From: Polaromonas sp. YR568
GTDB lineage: Bacteria; Pseudomonadota; Gammaproteobacteria; Burkholderiales; Burkholderiaceae
Direction of reading: 5' to 3'
NCBI GenBank assembly: GCA_945871335.1
Contig: CAMBWM010000125.1
Span: 1-6,655, forward strand
Length of the DNA stretch: 6,655 bases
Part shown: positions 1 through 5,395 of the stretch, one piece after another
Position numbering within the stretch: the stretch's first letter is position 1
Layout: each line of letters starts with the position of its first letter
Translations under genes and position numbers: made by a program
The notes under the pieces: model-generated
Database searches by the model: none
What the model saw: the letters and a program-made list of their open reading frames with translations, nothing else
What the model was told of the DNA's origin: nothing

Positions 1-527
1 GCCATTTCTTCGCAGTCCTGCCGCGCTGCCGTCATATCGGCTTGCAGCAGGTGCAAGGCAAAGCGCCAGGACCAGAACTCAGGCCGTGCCGGCTCTTTGG
101 CTATGGCCGAATCAATGTCCTTCAAGCCGCCCTCAAAATCATGAAAGCCCTGTTTGACCAGACCCCGCAGAAATAACCCCTCGGCGGGCAGTTCAGTCGC
201 TTGCCACCAGGGCGCCAATGCCGCTTTGGCCGAGCCGAACCAGCGCAGGTCTCCTTCACTGAGACCGGTCATGAAAACCGCTCTGGCGTAGGCTAAAGAG
301 GCACCGAGGTCCTTGGGCTGGGCGCGCCAGGCTTTGTCCAGCGCGCGCAGCGAGCCGTCGCGCGCACCCTGTGCATGTACCGAGGATGGCAGAACCACGG
401 CCGCCTCAGCGGGCCTGAAACGCTCCTGTGCGACAGCCTGGCTGGCAAAGCTAACGGCTCCTGCCAAAAACGACAAACCAGTAAAAACCCTGATAAAAAA
501 TGTCGTTTCTTTAATACGTAAATTCAT
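1..527 (-). CDS. Exported TPR-like protein, C-terminus beyond the window edge
   Basis: The minus strand reads open from an ATG at 527-525 to the left edge: 175 complete residues and no stop. The N-terminus is a clear Sec signal peptide: basic residues R4 and K6, a hydrophobic stretch at about 10-30, and a likely cut after AVA33, so the product should be periplasmic or surface-exposed. Residues about 60-175 look all-helical. The segment at about 115-150 (EGLFLRGL... then AIAKEP) fits TPR spacing, with a small residue near repeat position 20, Ala at 27 and Pro at 32; a weaker repeat lies at about 63-90. A KAALAPWW motif at 101-108 resembles TPR proteins that I recall being encoded beside HupE/UreJ-type genes in proteobacteria; that is memory, not a search. 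No good Shine-Dalgarno precedes the ATG, but the signal peptide supports this start. The gene is divergent from the small duplicated genes and shares a 106-bp intergenic region with the first. Binding partner and function are unknown. Confidence 0.8.
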   Translation of the reverse strand, partial: MNLRIKETTFFIRVFTGLSFLAGAVSFASQAVAQERFRPAEAAVVLPSSVHAQGARDGSLRALDKAWRAQPKDLGASLAYARAVFMTGLSEGDLRWFGSAKAALAPWWQATELPAEGLFLRGLVKQGFHDFEGGLKDIDSAIAKEPARPEFWSWRFALHLLQADMTAARQDCEEM

Positions 528-542
528 TTTAAAAGTGAGAAA

Positions 543-569
543 GGTCGTAGTTTCAGGTAATCTACGACC
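543..569. promoter_or_regulatory. Perfect 8-bp inverted repeat in a divergent promoter region
   Basis: GGTCGTAG (543-550) and CTACGACC (562-569) form a perfect inverted repeat with an 11-base spacer. It lies between the start of the minus-strand TPR-like gene (527) and the first small secreted-protein gene (634). A weak plus-strand -10 candidate, TAATCT (558-563), sits in its centre. A minus-strand -35 candidate, TTGACT (583-578), lies just beside it with only a poor -10 (TTACCT, 560-555). The geometry would suit an operator acting on both directions, or a hairpin in the leader RNA. The equivalent element in the second copy (827-854) is degenerate, so it is not needed for the basic function of the small gene. 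The promoter assignment itself is weak. Confidence 0.35.
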
Positions 570-633
570 GAGGTTTGAGTCAAGCGCTGATTCTCCACGT
601 TTTTTCAAACTTTTTCAATTCCGAGGTACCTCT

Positions 634-765
634 ATGAAATTCATGATCACTGCCATCGTTTCCGCATTCATGCTGGTTAGCGCTCCATCTTTTGCTAGCA
701 GCGACAAGAAAGTTGATTGCGCCAAGAAAGAAAACGCAAAGGACAAGGCTTGCGTCAAGAAGTAA
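634..765 (+). CDS. Small secreted Lys-rich two-cysteine protein, copy 1 (43 aa)
   Basis: I do not recognise a named family. The ATG at 634 follows GAGG (623-626) with a seven-base gap, and the same start context recurs in copy 2. Residues 1-21 are a signal peptide (hydrophobic core, SFA|S cut). The mature part would be only 22 residues: 8 Lys against 4 acidic residues, and Cys29 and Cys40 separated by ten residues, probably in one helix. After export the cysteines could form a disulfide within or between molecules, or hold a metal or another thiol; none of these is shown. An upstream in-frame ATG at 313 would give a 150-residue product, but that extension is antisense to the TPR-like gene and lies before the ribosome site, so I reject it. 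The gene has its own terminator 16 bases after the stop and looks monocistronic. The duplicate, export signal and ribosome site together make a real gene likely despite the size. Confidence 0.8.
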   Translation: MKFMITAIVSAFMLVSAPSFASSDKKVDCAKKENAKDKACVKK

Positions 766-781
766 ACCTTCTTTTGCCTTC

Positions 782-810
782 AAAAAGCCCCTTTCGAGGG
801 GCTTTTTTCT
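782..810 (+). terminator. Rho-independent terminator of small gene copy 1
   Basis: AAAAAGCCCC (782-791) pairs with GGGGCTTTTT (798-807). The inner T792-A797 pair closes a UUCG tetraloop (793-796). A run of six T (803-808) follows the GC stem. It starts 16 bases after the stop codon and is almost identical to the terminator of copy 2. The A-tract on the left means the hairpin could in principle also work on the other strand. Confidence 0.93.
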
Positions 811-917
811 TTGTAAAAGTATAAAAGGTCGCAGTTTCGGGTTAATCTATGCCCGTGGTTTGAGTCAATCGCTTATCCTCCACGTTTTTCAAACTTATTA
901 AATTCTGAGGTACCTCT

Positions 918-1070
918 ATGAAATTCATGATCACCGCCGTCGTTTCCGCATTCATGCTGGTTAGCGCTCCATCGTTTGCTGGCAGCCATTCTGGCGGCAA
1001 AATGGACGACAAGAAAGTTGATTGCGCCAAGAAAGAAAACGCAAAGGACAAGGCTTGCGTCAAGAAGTAA
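918..1070 (+). CDS. Small secreted Lys-rich two-cysteine protein, copy 2 (50 aa)
   Basis: A paralogue of the 43-aa protein upstream. The ATG at 918 follows GAGG (907-910) with a seven-base gap. The signal peptide (1-21, SFA|G) differs from copy 1 only at residue 8 (Val for Ile). The mature part is 29 residues: a seven-residue insertion HSGGKMD sits just after the cleavage site, followed by a C-terminal 20-residue stretch identical to copy 1 that contains Cys36 and Cys47. The insertion adds a His and a Met, possible metal ligands next to the cysteines, but this is speculation. Net charge remains strongly positive. The gene has its own leader and terminator, so the two copies can be expressed separately. 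It is not part of the surE cluster that starts 103 bases downstream. Function unknown. Confidence 0.82.
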   Translation: MKFMITAVVSAFMLVSAPSFAGSHSGGKMDDKKVDCAKKENAKDKACVKK

Positions 1071-1086
1071 TCCTTCTTTTGCCTTC

Positions 1087-1116
1087 AAAAAAGCCCCTTT
1101 CGAGGGGCTTTTTTTT
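1087..1116 (+). terminator. Rho-independent terminator of small gene copy 2
   Basis: AAAAAAGCCCC (1087-1097) pairs with GGGGC plus T-run (1104-1116), with the same U-UUCG-A apex as the first copy. Eight T residues follow the GC stem. It insulates surE, whose start lies 57 bases further on, from the small gene. Confidence 0.95.
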
Positions 1117-1161
1117 GTCCGTTCAAATGCAGTCTGTCACTGCTTGCAGTACGGCAGCCCG

Positions 1162-1167
1162 TAGAAT
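1162..1167 (+). promoter_or_regulatory. Candidate -10 box of surE, placed for a leaderless transcript
   Basis: TAGAAT matches five of six consensus bases and ends six bases before the surE ATG at 1174, so transcription would begin at or within a base of the start codon. No convincing -35 is present at 16-18 bases upstream. The preceding terminator means surE needs a promoter in this 57-bp gap. Confidence 0.45.
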
Positions 1168-1173
1168 TCAGGC

Positions 1174-1962
1174 ATGAAAATTCTCATTTGCAATGACGAC
1201 GGCTACCAAGCCCCGGGCATCGTAGCCTTGTATGACGCCCTCAAAACTGTTGCAGATGTCGAGGTTGTGGCTCCCGAGATAAACAACAGTGCCAAAAGTA
1301 ATGCGCTGACCCTTCACTCCCCCCTGTACGTACATACCGCGGCGAACGGTTTTCGTTTCGTCAACGGCACGCCTGCTGATTGTGTGCACATCGCGCTGAC
1401 CGGCTTGCTCGGTTACCGGCCAGACCTGGTGGTTTCGGGTATCAACAACGGCGCCAACATGGGCGACGACACGATTTACTCCGGCACGGTGGGCGCGGCC
1501 ATGGAGGGCTATCTGTTCGGCATCCCCGCTTTGGCTTTTTCGCAAACTGAAAAAGGTTGGGCTCACATTGAGGTGGCAGCCCGTCGCGCGCGTGAACTGG
1601 TGCTGCAACTGGCGACTTCGCTGGAGGTGCGGCCTGAAGGGCAGATGCCCACGCAAGCGCCCTGGTTGCTCAATGTGAATATTCCGAACCTGCCCGATGA
1701 TCAGATCAAGGGCGTGAAAGTCGCACGTCTGGGGCGCCGGCATGCCGCTGAACGCGTCATCACCCAGACCAGCCCGCGCGGTGAAACCATGTATTGGATA
1801 GGCAGTGCCGGCCCGGCCAAGGATGAAGGTGAGGGCACCGACTTTCATGCCGCGCAGCTTGGCTACATGGTCATCACGCCGCTGCAGGTGGACCTGACTG
1901 ACCACGAGCGCTTGCCTTATTGGACGCAGACCGCAGCCCGTCTGTCGCAAGCCAAGTCATGA
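1174..1962 (+). CDS. surE: 5'/3'-nucleotidase SurE
   Basis: SurE is a divalent-metal-dependent phosphatase that releases phosphate from nucleoside 5'- and 3'-monophosphates in the cytoplasm and is linked to stationary-phase survival. The 262-residue product is close to the roughly 250-residue family norm. The family hallmarks are present: the N-terminal NDDG motif (N7, D8, D9), Ser39 in the NNSAKSN segment, and the SGINNGANMGDD motif at 88-99 followed by IYSGTVGAAMEG. D8, D9, S39 and the Asn of SGIN (about 91) are the known metal ligands. The C-terminal part has the usual PRGETMYWIG and GTDFHA segments. The start is fixed by the conserved MKIL-NDDG beginning. Only a weak AGG lies five bases upstream, so initiation may be leaderless. 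The stop overlaps the pcm start (ATGA), indicating translational coupling. In many proteobacteria surE and pcm are likewise adjacent. Confidence 0.97.
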   Translation: MKILICNDDGYQAPGIVALYDALKTVADVEVVAPEINNSAKSNALTLHSPLYVHTAANGFRFVNGTPADCVHIALTGLLGYRPDLVVSGINNGANMGDDTIYSGTVGAAMEGYLFGIPALAFSQTEKGWAHIEVAARRARELVLQLATSLEVRPEGQMPTQAPWLLNVNIPNLPDDQIKGVKVARLGRRHAAERVITQTSPRGETMYWIGSAGPAKDEGEGTDFHAAQLGYMVITPLQVDLTDHERLPYWTQTAARLSQAKS

Positions 1963-2774
1963 GCGAAGGCCCCCGCGCCAAGCGCCCGGGCTTTCCGGTG
2001 AAGCTGGCGCCCAACTCGGGCGTACCTACTGCCAACAAGAGCATCAACCCGGCCTGGTCTGCGCAGACTAATTCTGTGCAAACCCGCAACGCTCAGGTGG
2101 GCTTGCAAAAGCCGCTGCCCTCCGGTGTCGGGCTGGACTCTCAAACCGTTCGCAGCCGGATGGTGGACAAGCTGGCCAAGCAGGGCTTGCAAGACACCGA
2201 GGTGCTGGCGGCCATGGGGCTGGTGGAGCGGCATCGCTTTGTAGACACCGCGCTGGCCAACCAGGCTTATGAAGACACCAGTTTGCCGATCGGCCTGGGG
2301 CAGACCATCTCCAAGCCCAATGTGGTGGCGCGCATGCTCGAGTTATTGCGTGAAGGCCGCAGCGGTCGGCTGGGCCGCGTGCTGGAAATCGGCACCGGCT
2401 GCGGCTACCAGGCGGCTGTGCTCAGCCACCTGGCCGTTGAGGTCTACAGCATTGAGCGCTTGCGCGGCTTGCATGAGAAGGCGCGTGAGAACCTGCGTTA
2501 CTTCCGGCTGCCCAATGTGCACCTGTTGTTTGGCGATGGCATGGAGGGTTTTGCCAAGGGTGCGCCCTATGCCGCCATCATTGCTGCTGCCGGCGGCGAG
2601 GCCATTCCGCCGGCTTGGATTGAACAACTTGCCGTGGGCGGGCGCTTGGTGGCGCCTATGCACACTGCCAACGGTCAGCAGGCCTTGGTGGTGATTGATA
2701 AGTCGGAGCAGGGCGTGCGTCAGACTGTGTTGGAGGCCGTTCACTTTGTGCCCCTAAAATCCGGTACAGACTGA
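1959..2774 (+). CDS. pcm: Protein-L-isoaspartate O-methyltransferase, with N-terminal extension
   Basis: This cytoplasmic enzyme methylates L-isoaspartyl residues in aged proteins using S-adenosylmethionine, starting their repair. Taking the ATG at 1959 gives 271 residues, against 208 in E. coli. Homology begins only at about residue 60 (SQTVRSRMVDKLAKQGLQD). The core shows the substrate motif LPIGLGQTIS (109-118), the SAM-binding motif VLEIGTGCGY (141-150), the acidic Glu166 at the end of the next strand, the GDG segment, and a C-terminal VPLKSG. Residues 1-58 are rich in Pro, Gln, Asn and Ser and are probably disordered; similar extensions occur in other Burkholderiales, as I recall. An upstream TTG at 1920 would add 13 residues, but the ATGA overlap with surE is the more natural start. 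An internal ATG at codon 68 would remove conserved sequence. The gene lies in an operon with surE, and nlpD follows after 52 bases. Confidence 0.96.
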   Translation: MSEGPRAKRPGFPVKLAPNSGVPTANKSINPAWSAQTNSVQTRNAQVGLQKPLPSGVGLDSQTVRSRMVDKLAKQGLQDTEVLAAMGLVERHRFVDTALANQAYEDTSLPIGLGQTISKPNVVARMLELLREGRSGRLGRVLEIGTGCGYQAAVLSHLAVEVYSIERLRGLHEKARENLRYFRLPNVHLLFGDGMEGFAKGAPYAAIIAAAGGEAIPPAWIEQLAVGGRLVAPMHTANGQQALVVIDKSEQGVRQTVLEAVHFVPLKSGTD

Positions 2775-2826
2775 CAGCCGCTTTTACCGTGCCCATGCGG
2801 GCCTTGAAGATTGAGGACACGAACCG

Positions 2827-3753
2827 ATGAACTATCCCGCCCTTCAAAGCAAGCCCACTGCGCTGCGCACCGTTTGGGTGCTGCCCCTGTCGCTGGTGCT
2901 TTGCTTGCTGGCAGCCTGCTCATCGCGCTCTTTGACCAGTGCACCGGTTGAAAGTCGTGGCACGGCGCGCGCCTCTGCGTCCTCGACACCAGCTACACCT
3001 TCTCCACCCCGCGCGGCCGCGCTACCTGCGCGCCCGATGGCGGCATTGCCTGGCGCAGAAAATGAAGGTAAGCCGGGTTACTACACCGTCAAACCCGGTG
3101 ACACACTGATTCGCATTGGTTTGGACTCGGGCCAAAACTGGCGTGACATCAACCGCTGGAACAACATCGACAACCCGAACCAGATTGAAGTCGGTCAGGT
3201 GTTGCGCGTGTCGCCGCCGGCAGCCAGTGATGTGGCTGTGACGCGCCCGGTTGCCAACGCGCCGGCCACAGCAGTCATCACGCCCCTGCCTCCACAAGGC
3301 CAAGTTGCAGCCAAGCCTGCTGCGGCCAGCCCGGTGCCAAGCCCCGTCAGTCAAGCCCAAGCCCCGGCCGCAGCCGGCGGTGAAGAAGAAATCGCCTGGT
3401 TGTGGCCCGCTCAGGGCACGCCTATTGCCGGCTTTGATGAAGTCAAAAACAAAGGCATCGACATTGCCGGCAATGCCGGCGAGCCAGTGCTGGCCTCAGC
3501 CGACGGCCGCGTGGTGTATGCGGGTGCCGGTCTGCGCGGTTACGGCAACTTGGTCATCCTCAAACACAACAATACTTACCTGACCGCCTACGCCCACAAC
3601 CAGAACCTGCTGGTCAAAGAAGACCAGTCCGTGCGCAAGGGCCAGAAAATCGCTGAAATGGGCAATAGCGACGCAGACCGCGTGAAGTTGCACTTTGAGA
3701 TCCGCCGCCAGGGCAAGCCGGTCGATCCCATCAAGTACCTGCCGCCACGCTGA
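2827..3753 (+). CDS. nlpD: Murein hydrolase activator lipoprotein NlpD (LysM + degenerate LytM)
   Basis: NlpD is a lipoprotein that activates the septal amidase AmiC during daughter-cell separation. The 308-residue product has a lipoprotein signal ending in the lipobox LAAC, with Cys31 as the lipidation site. A Ser/Ala/Pro-rich stretch follows, then a LysM peptidoglycan-binding domain (about 84-129, beginning YYTVKPGDTL), an Ala/Pro linker (130-188), and an M23/LytM domain (about 190-306). That domain looks catalytically dead, as in E. coli NlpD: the usual first His of HxGxD is Asn208 (NKGID, D212), although His257 (YAHN) and His289 (LHFEIR) remain. The C-terminus PIKYLPPR is typical. GAGGA (2813-2817) precedes the ATG by nine bases. 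In the classical arrangement rpoS follows nlpD; here rlmD does. I see no terminator after the gene. Confidence 0.96.
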   Translation: MNYPALQSKPTALRTVWVLPLSLVLCLLAACSSRSLTSAPVESRGTARASASSTPATPSPPRAAALPARPMAALPGAENEGKPGYYTVKPGDTLIRIGLDSGQNWRDINRWNNIDNPNQIEVGQVLRVSPPAASDVAVTRPVANAPATAVITPLPPQGQVAAKPAAASPVPSPVSQAQAPAAAGGEEEIAWLWPAQGTPIAGFDEVKNKGIDIAGNAGEPVLASADGRVVYAGAGLRGYGNLVILKHNNTYLTAYAHNQNLLVKEDQSVRKGQKIAEMGNSDADRVKLHFEIRRQGKPVDPIKYLPPR

Positions 3754-3776
3754 TCCTCTTTGTGATCGCCCGAGTG

Positions 3777-3802
3777 CAGGTGCAGTCCCTTGCAAGCACC
3801 TG
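3777..3802 (+). other. 7-bp inverted repeat between nlpD and rlmD
   Basis: CAGGTGC (3777-3783) and GCACCTG (3796-3802) are perfectly complementary with a 12-base loop. No T-run follows, so it is not a standard Rho-independent terminator. It lies just upstream of the candidate -10 for rlmD, so it could be a protein site or a 3' hairpin that stabilises the nlpD message. A chance origin is possible. Confidence 0.35.
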
Positions 3803-3803
3803 A

Positions 3804-3809
3804 GACAAT
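3804..3809 (+). promoter_or_regulatory. Candidate extended -10 box of rlmD, placed for a leaderless transcript
   Basis: GACAAT is preceded by TGA, giving an extended -10 form (TGnGACAAT from 3801). It ends six bases before the ATG at 3816, the same geometry as at surE, so the first transcribed base would be at or near the start codon. No good -35 is visible. Confidence 0.35.
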
Positions 3810-3815
3810 CGGTGC

Positions 3816-5333
3816 ATGACAGAAGAAAAAAAACCACTGGCTTGGACCCTGCCGCCAGAATACCCGCCTGACTTTCTCGACGTGGAGTCCCTTGATATGG
3901 AGGCCCAGGGCATTGCGCACCGGGCCGATGGCAAGGTGGTTTTCATTGAGGGCGCGTTACCTTTTGAGCGCGTCACTGCCAATGTGTTCCGCAAAAAAAC
4001 CAGTTTTGAAAAAGCCACGCTGAGCACCATTGAGCAAGAATCGGCGCAGCGCGTCAAACCCGGCTGCTCGCATTTCGGCATGCATGTGGGTGCCTGTGGC
4101 GGCTGCAAGATGCAGCACTTGCATGTCAGCGCGCAGGTCGCCGTCAAGCAGCGCGTTCTGGAAGACAACCTCTGGCACCTGGGCAAAGTGCGCTCTGAAA
4201 ATATTCTGCGTGCCATTGAAGGGCCAGCCTGGAACTACCGTTTTCGTGCACGCCTGTCGGTGCGCTATGTCCGCAAAAAAGGCATGGTGCTGGTTGGCTT
4301 TCATGAGCGCAAAAGCACTTACGTCGCTGACATTCACGACTGCCACGTACTGCCGCAGCATGTCAGCGACATGCTGATGCTGCTGCGCGAACTCATTGGC
4401 GCCATGCAGGCACGCGAGACCTTGCCGCAAATCGAGCTGGCCTGCGGCGACGCACCTGGCGACGGCTCGCCAGCTGTGACGGCGATGGTGCTGCGCCACA
4501 TGGAGCCCTTGAGCGATGCGGATCTGGCGCGCCTGCGCAGCTTTGCCGCCGCCCGACCCGGGCTGCAGTGGTGGTTGCAATCAAAAGGGCCCGAGACTGT
4601 CAAGCTGCTGGACCCTTTGATCGCGGGCGAGCCACAACTGGCCTACAACTTGCCCGACTACGGCGTGAGCATGCCCTTCAAGCCAACCGACTTCACACAG
4701 GTCAACCCTTTCATCAACCGCGTGCTGGTGGCGCGAGCTTTGCGCCTTCTGGCGGTGGGTCGGCACGAACGCGTGATCGACTGGTTCTGCGGCCTGGGCA
4801 ACTTCACGCTGCCGCTGGCCACCGGCGCCCGGGAGGTGCTGGGCATCGAGGGCAGCGAGGTGCTGGTGGAACGCTCGCAGGCCAACTACGCCAGCAACCA
4901 GGCCACGCGCCCGGCGGCCGGTCTGGCACCGCTGGCGCCCACGCTGTTTGTGGCGCGCAATTTGTTTGAAATGACCCCGGCCCTGCTGGTGCAAGACGGC
5001 CAGGCCGACAAATGGCTGGTCGATCCGCCACGTGAAGGCGCTTTTGAGCTCTTCAAGTCGCTGGTGGCGCTGCATCCGCACGGCCCGGCGCGCGCCACTG
5101 TTTACGAAGACGGCGTGGACACGGGCGTGCACGCCATCCCGGCGGTGTCGCCGCCGCCAGGTTGGTCAGCGCCCACGCGCATTGTCTATGTGAGTTGCAA
5201 CCCGGCCACGCTGGCGCGCGACGCCGGACTGCTTGTTAATGAAGCGGGCTACCGTTGCGTGAGCGCTGGTGTGATCAACATGTTTCCGCACACGGCGCAT
5301 GTGGAGTCGATGGCGGTTTTTGAGCGGCCTTGA
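3816..5333 (+). CDS. rlmD: 23S rRNA (uracil-C5)-methyltransferase RlmD
   Basis: RlmD (formerly RumA) uses S-adenosylmethionine to form m5U in 23S rRNA, at U1939 in E. coli numbering. The 505-residue product has an N-terminal TRAM domain (about 21-75, [18 protein letters not shown] onward). The cysteines of the iron-sulfur site follow: C84, C94 and C97 ([13 protein letters not shown]) and probably C176 (DCHVL). The methyltransferase domain has QVNPFINR (295-302), the SAM motif [13 protein letters not shown] (323-335) and DPPREGA (403-409). The catalytic nucleophile is C461 in [12 protein letters not shown], and the general-base Glu497 is in HTAHVESM. The first Cys spacing is four residues longer than in E. 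coli (C-x9-C against C-x5-C). A 20-residue Pro/Gly-rich insertion at about 431-451 before YVSCNP helps explain the excess over the 433-residue E. coli enzyme. RlmC or TrmA are less likely because the TRAM domain is present. No strong Shine-Dalgarno precedes the ATG. Confidence 0.94.
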   Translation: MTEEKKPLAWTLPPEYPPDFLDVESLDMEAQGIAHRADGKVVFIEGALPFERVTANVFRKKTSFEKATLSTIEQESAQRVKPGCSHFGMHVGACGGCKMQHLHVSAQVAVKQRVLEDNLWHLGKVRSENILRAIEGPAWNYRFRARLSVRYVRKKGMVLVGFHERKSTYVADIHDCHVLPQHVSDMLMLLRELIGAMQARETLPQIELACGDAPGDGSPAVTAMVLRHMEPLSDADLARLRSFAAARPGLQWWLQSKGPETVKLLDPLIAGEPQLAYNLPDYGVSMPFKPTDFTQVNPFINRVLVARALRLLAVGRHERVIDWFCGLGNFTLPLATGAREVLGIEGSEVLVERSQANYASNQATRPAAGLAPLAPTLFVARNLFEMTPALLVQDGQADKWLVDPPREGAFELFKSLVALHPHGPARATVYEDGVDTGVHAIPAVSPPPGWSAPTRIVYVSCNPATLARDAGLLVNEAGYRCVSAGVINMFPHTAHVESMAVFERP

Positions 5334-5352
5334 GGCTTTTCGCTGCAGCATG

Positions 5353-5380
5353 AAAAAAGGGCCTTACGGCCCTTTTTTTT
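5353..5380. terminator. Bidirectional terminator between rlmD and the Bax inhibitor-1 gene
   Basis: AAAAAAGGGCC (5353-5363), loop TTAC (5364-5367), GGCCC and an eight-base T-run (5368-5380). The A-tract and T-tract flank a 5-bp GC stem symmetrically, so the hairpin can stop transcription from both sides. It begins 19 bases after the rlmD stop and ends 15 bases beyond the stop of the convergent gene. Confidence 0.94.
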
Positions 5381-5395
5381 GGCGTGGGTCAGGCG

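Larger units (their letters stand above)
531..814 (+). repeat. Tandem duplication, first unit
   Basis: The first of two direct repeats offset by 284 bp. The unit includes a leader of about 90 bp, a small gene (634-765), and a hairpin terminator. The leader keeps several blocks in both copies: GGTCG near 543, AATCTA, GTTTGAGTCAA (573-583), CTCCACG, TTTTTCAAACTT and GAGGTACCTCT just before the ATG. GTTTGA (573-578) and TCAAAC (605-610) are complementary in both copies and could close a long stem-loop in the leader RNA. The whole transcription unit was therefore duplicated, not only the coding part. Confidence 0.9.
815..1118 (+). repeat. Tandem duplication, second unit
   Basis: The second copy of the leader-gene-terminator unit. 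The distance to copy 1 is 284 bp up to the coding region and 305 bp at the terminator, the difference being a 21-base insertion at 987-1007. The leader has diverged by many scattered substitutions plus two compensating single-base indels, while the last 63 coding bases are identical to copy 1. Confidence 0.9.

Noticed and set aside
313..765. A 150-residue plus-strand frame ending in the first small protein
   Set aside because: The N-terminal two thirds is antisense to the TPR-like gene and reads through the divergent promoter region. The Shine-Dalgarno, signal peptide and comparison with copy 2 all place the start at 634.
692..901. Plus-strand frame overlapping small gene copy 1 and reading through its terminator
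   Set aside because: It is the +1 shadow of the small gene, crosses a strong terminator and has no start signal.
580..1088. Minus-strand frames opposite the two small genes (580-783 and 873-1088) with a similar hydrophobic N-terminal region
   Set aside because: They resemble each other only because the DNA is duplicated. They run through the terminator hairpins, begin at the terminators, and lack a ribosome site.
782..1116. The two near-identical hairpins considered as a mobile-element end or a dispersed repeat
   Set aside because: Each is a normal Rho-independent terminator following a stop codon, and the repetition is explained by the tandem duplication. No transposase, target duplication or further copies are seen here.
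1168..1950. A 260-residue minus-strand frame covering surE
   Set aside because: It is antisense to an unmistakable surE with no recognisable motif; long antisense frames are common in high-GC genes.
1920..1958. TTG start giving Pcm 13 more residues
   Set aside because: The ATG at 1959 overlaps the surE stop as ATGA, a usual coupled start, and the extra residues only re-read the end of surE.
3957..5132. Long frames on the minus strand and in other plus frames inside rlmD (for example 3957-4580, 4568-4969, 4581-5132)
   Set aside because: All are shadows of rlmD, whose frame carries every family motif without interruption.
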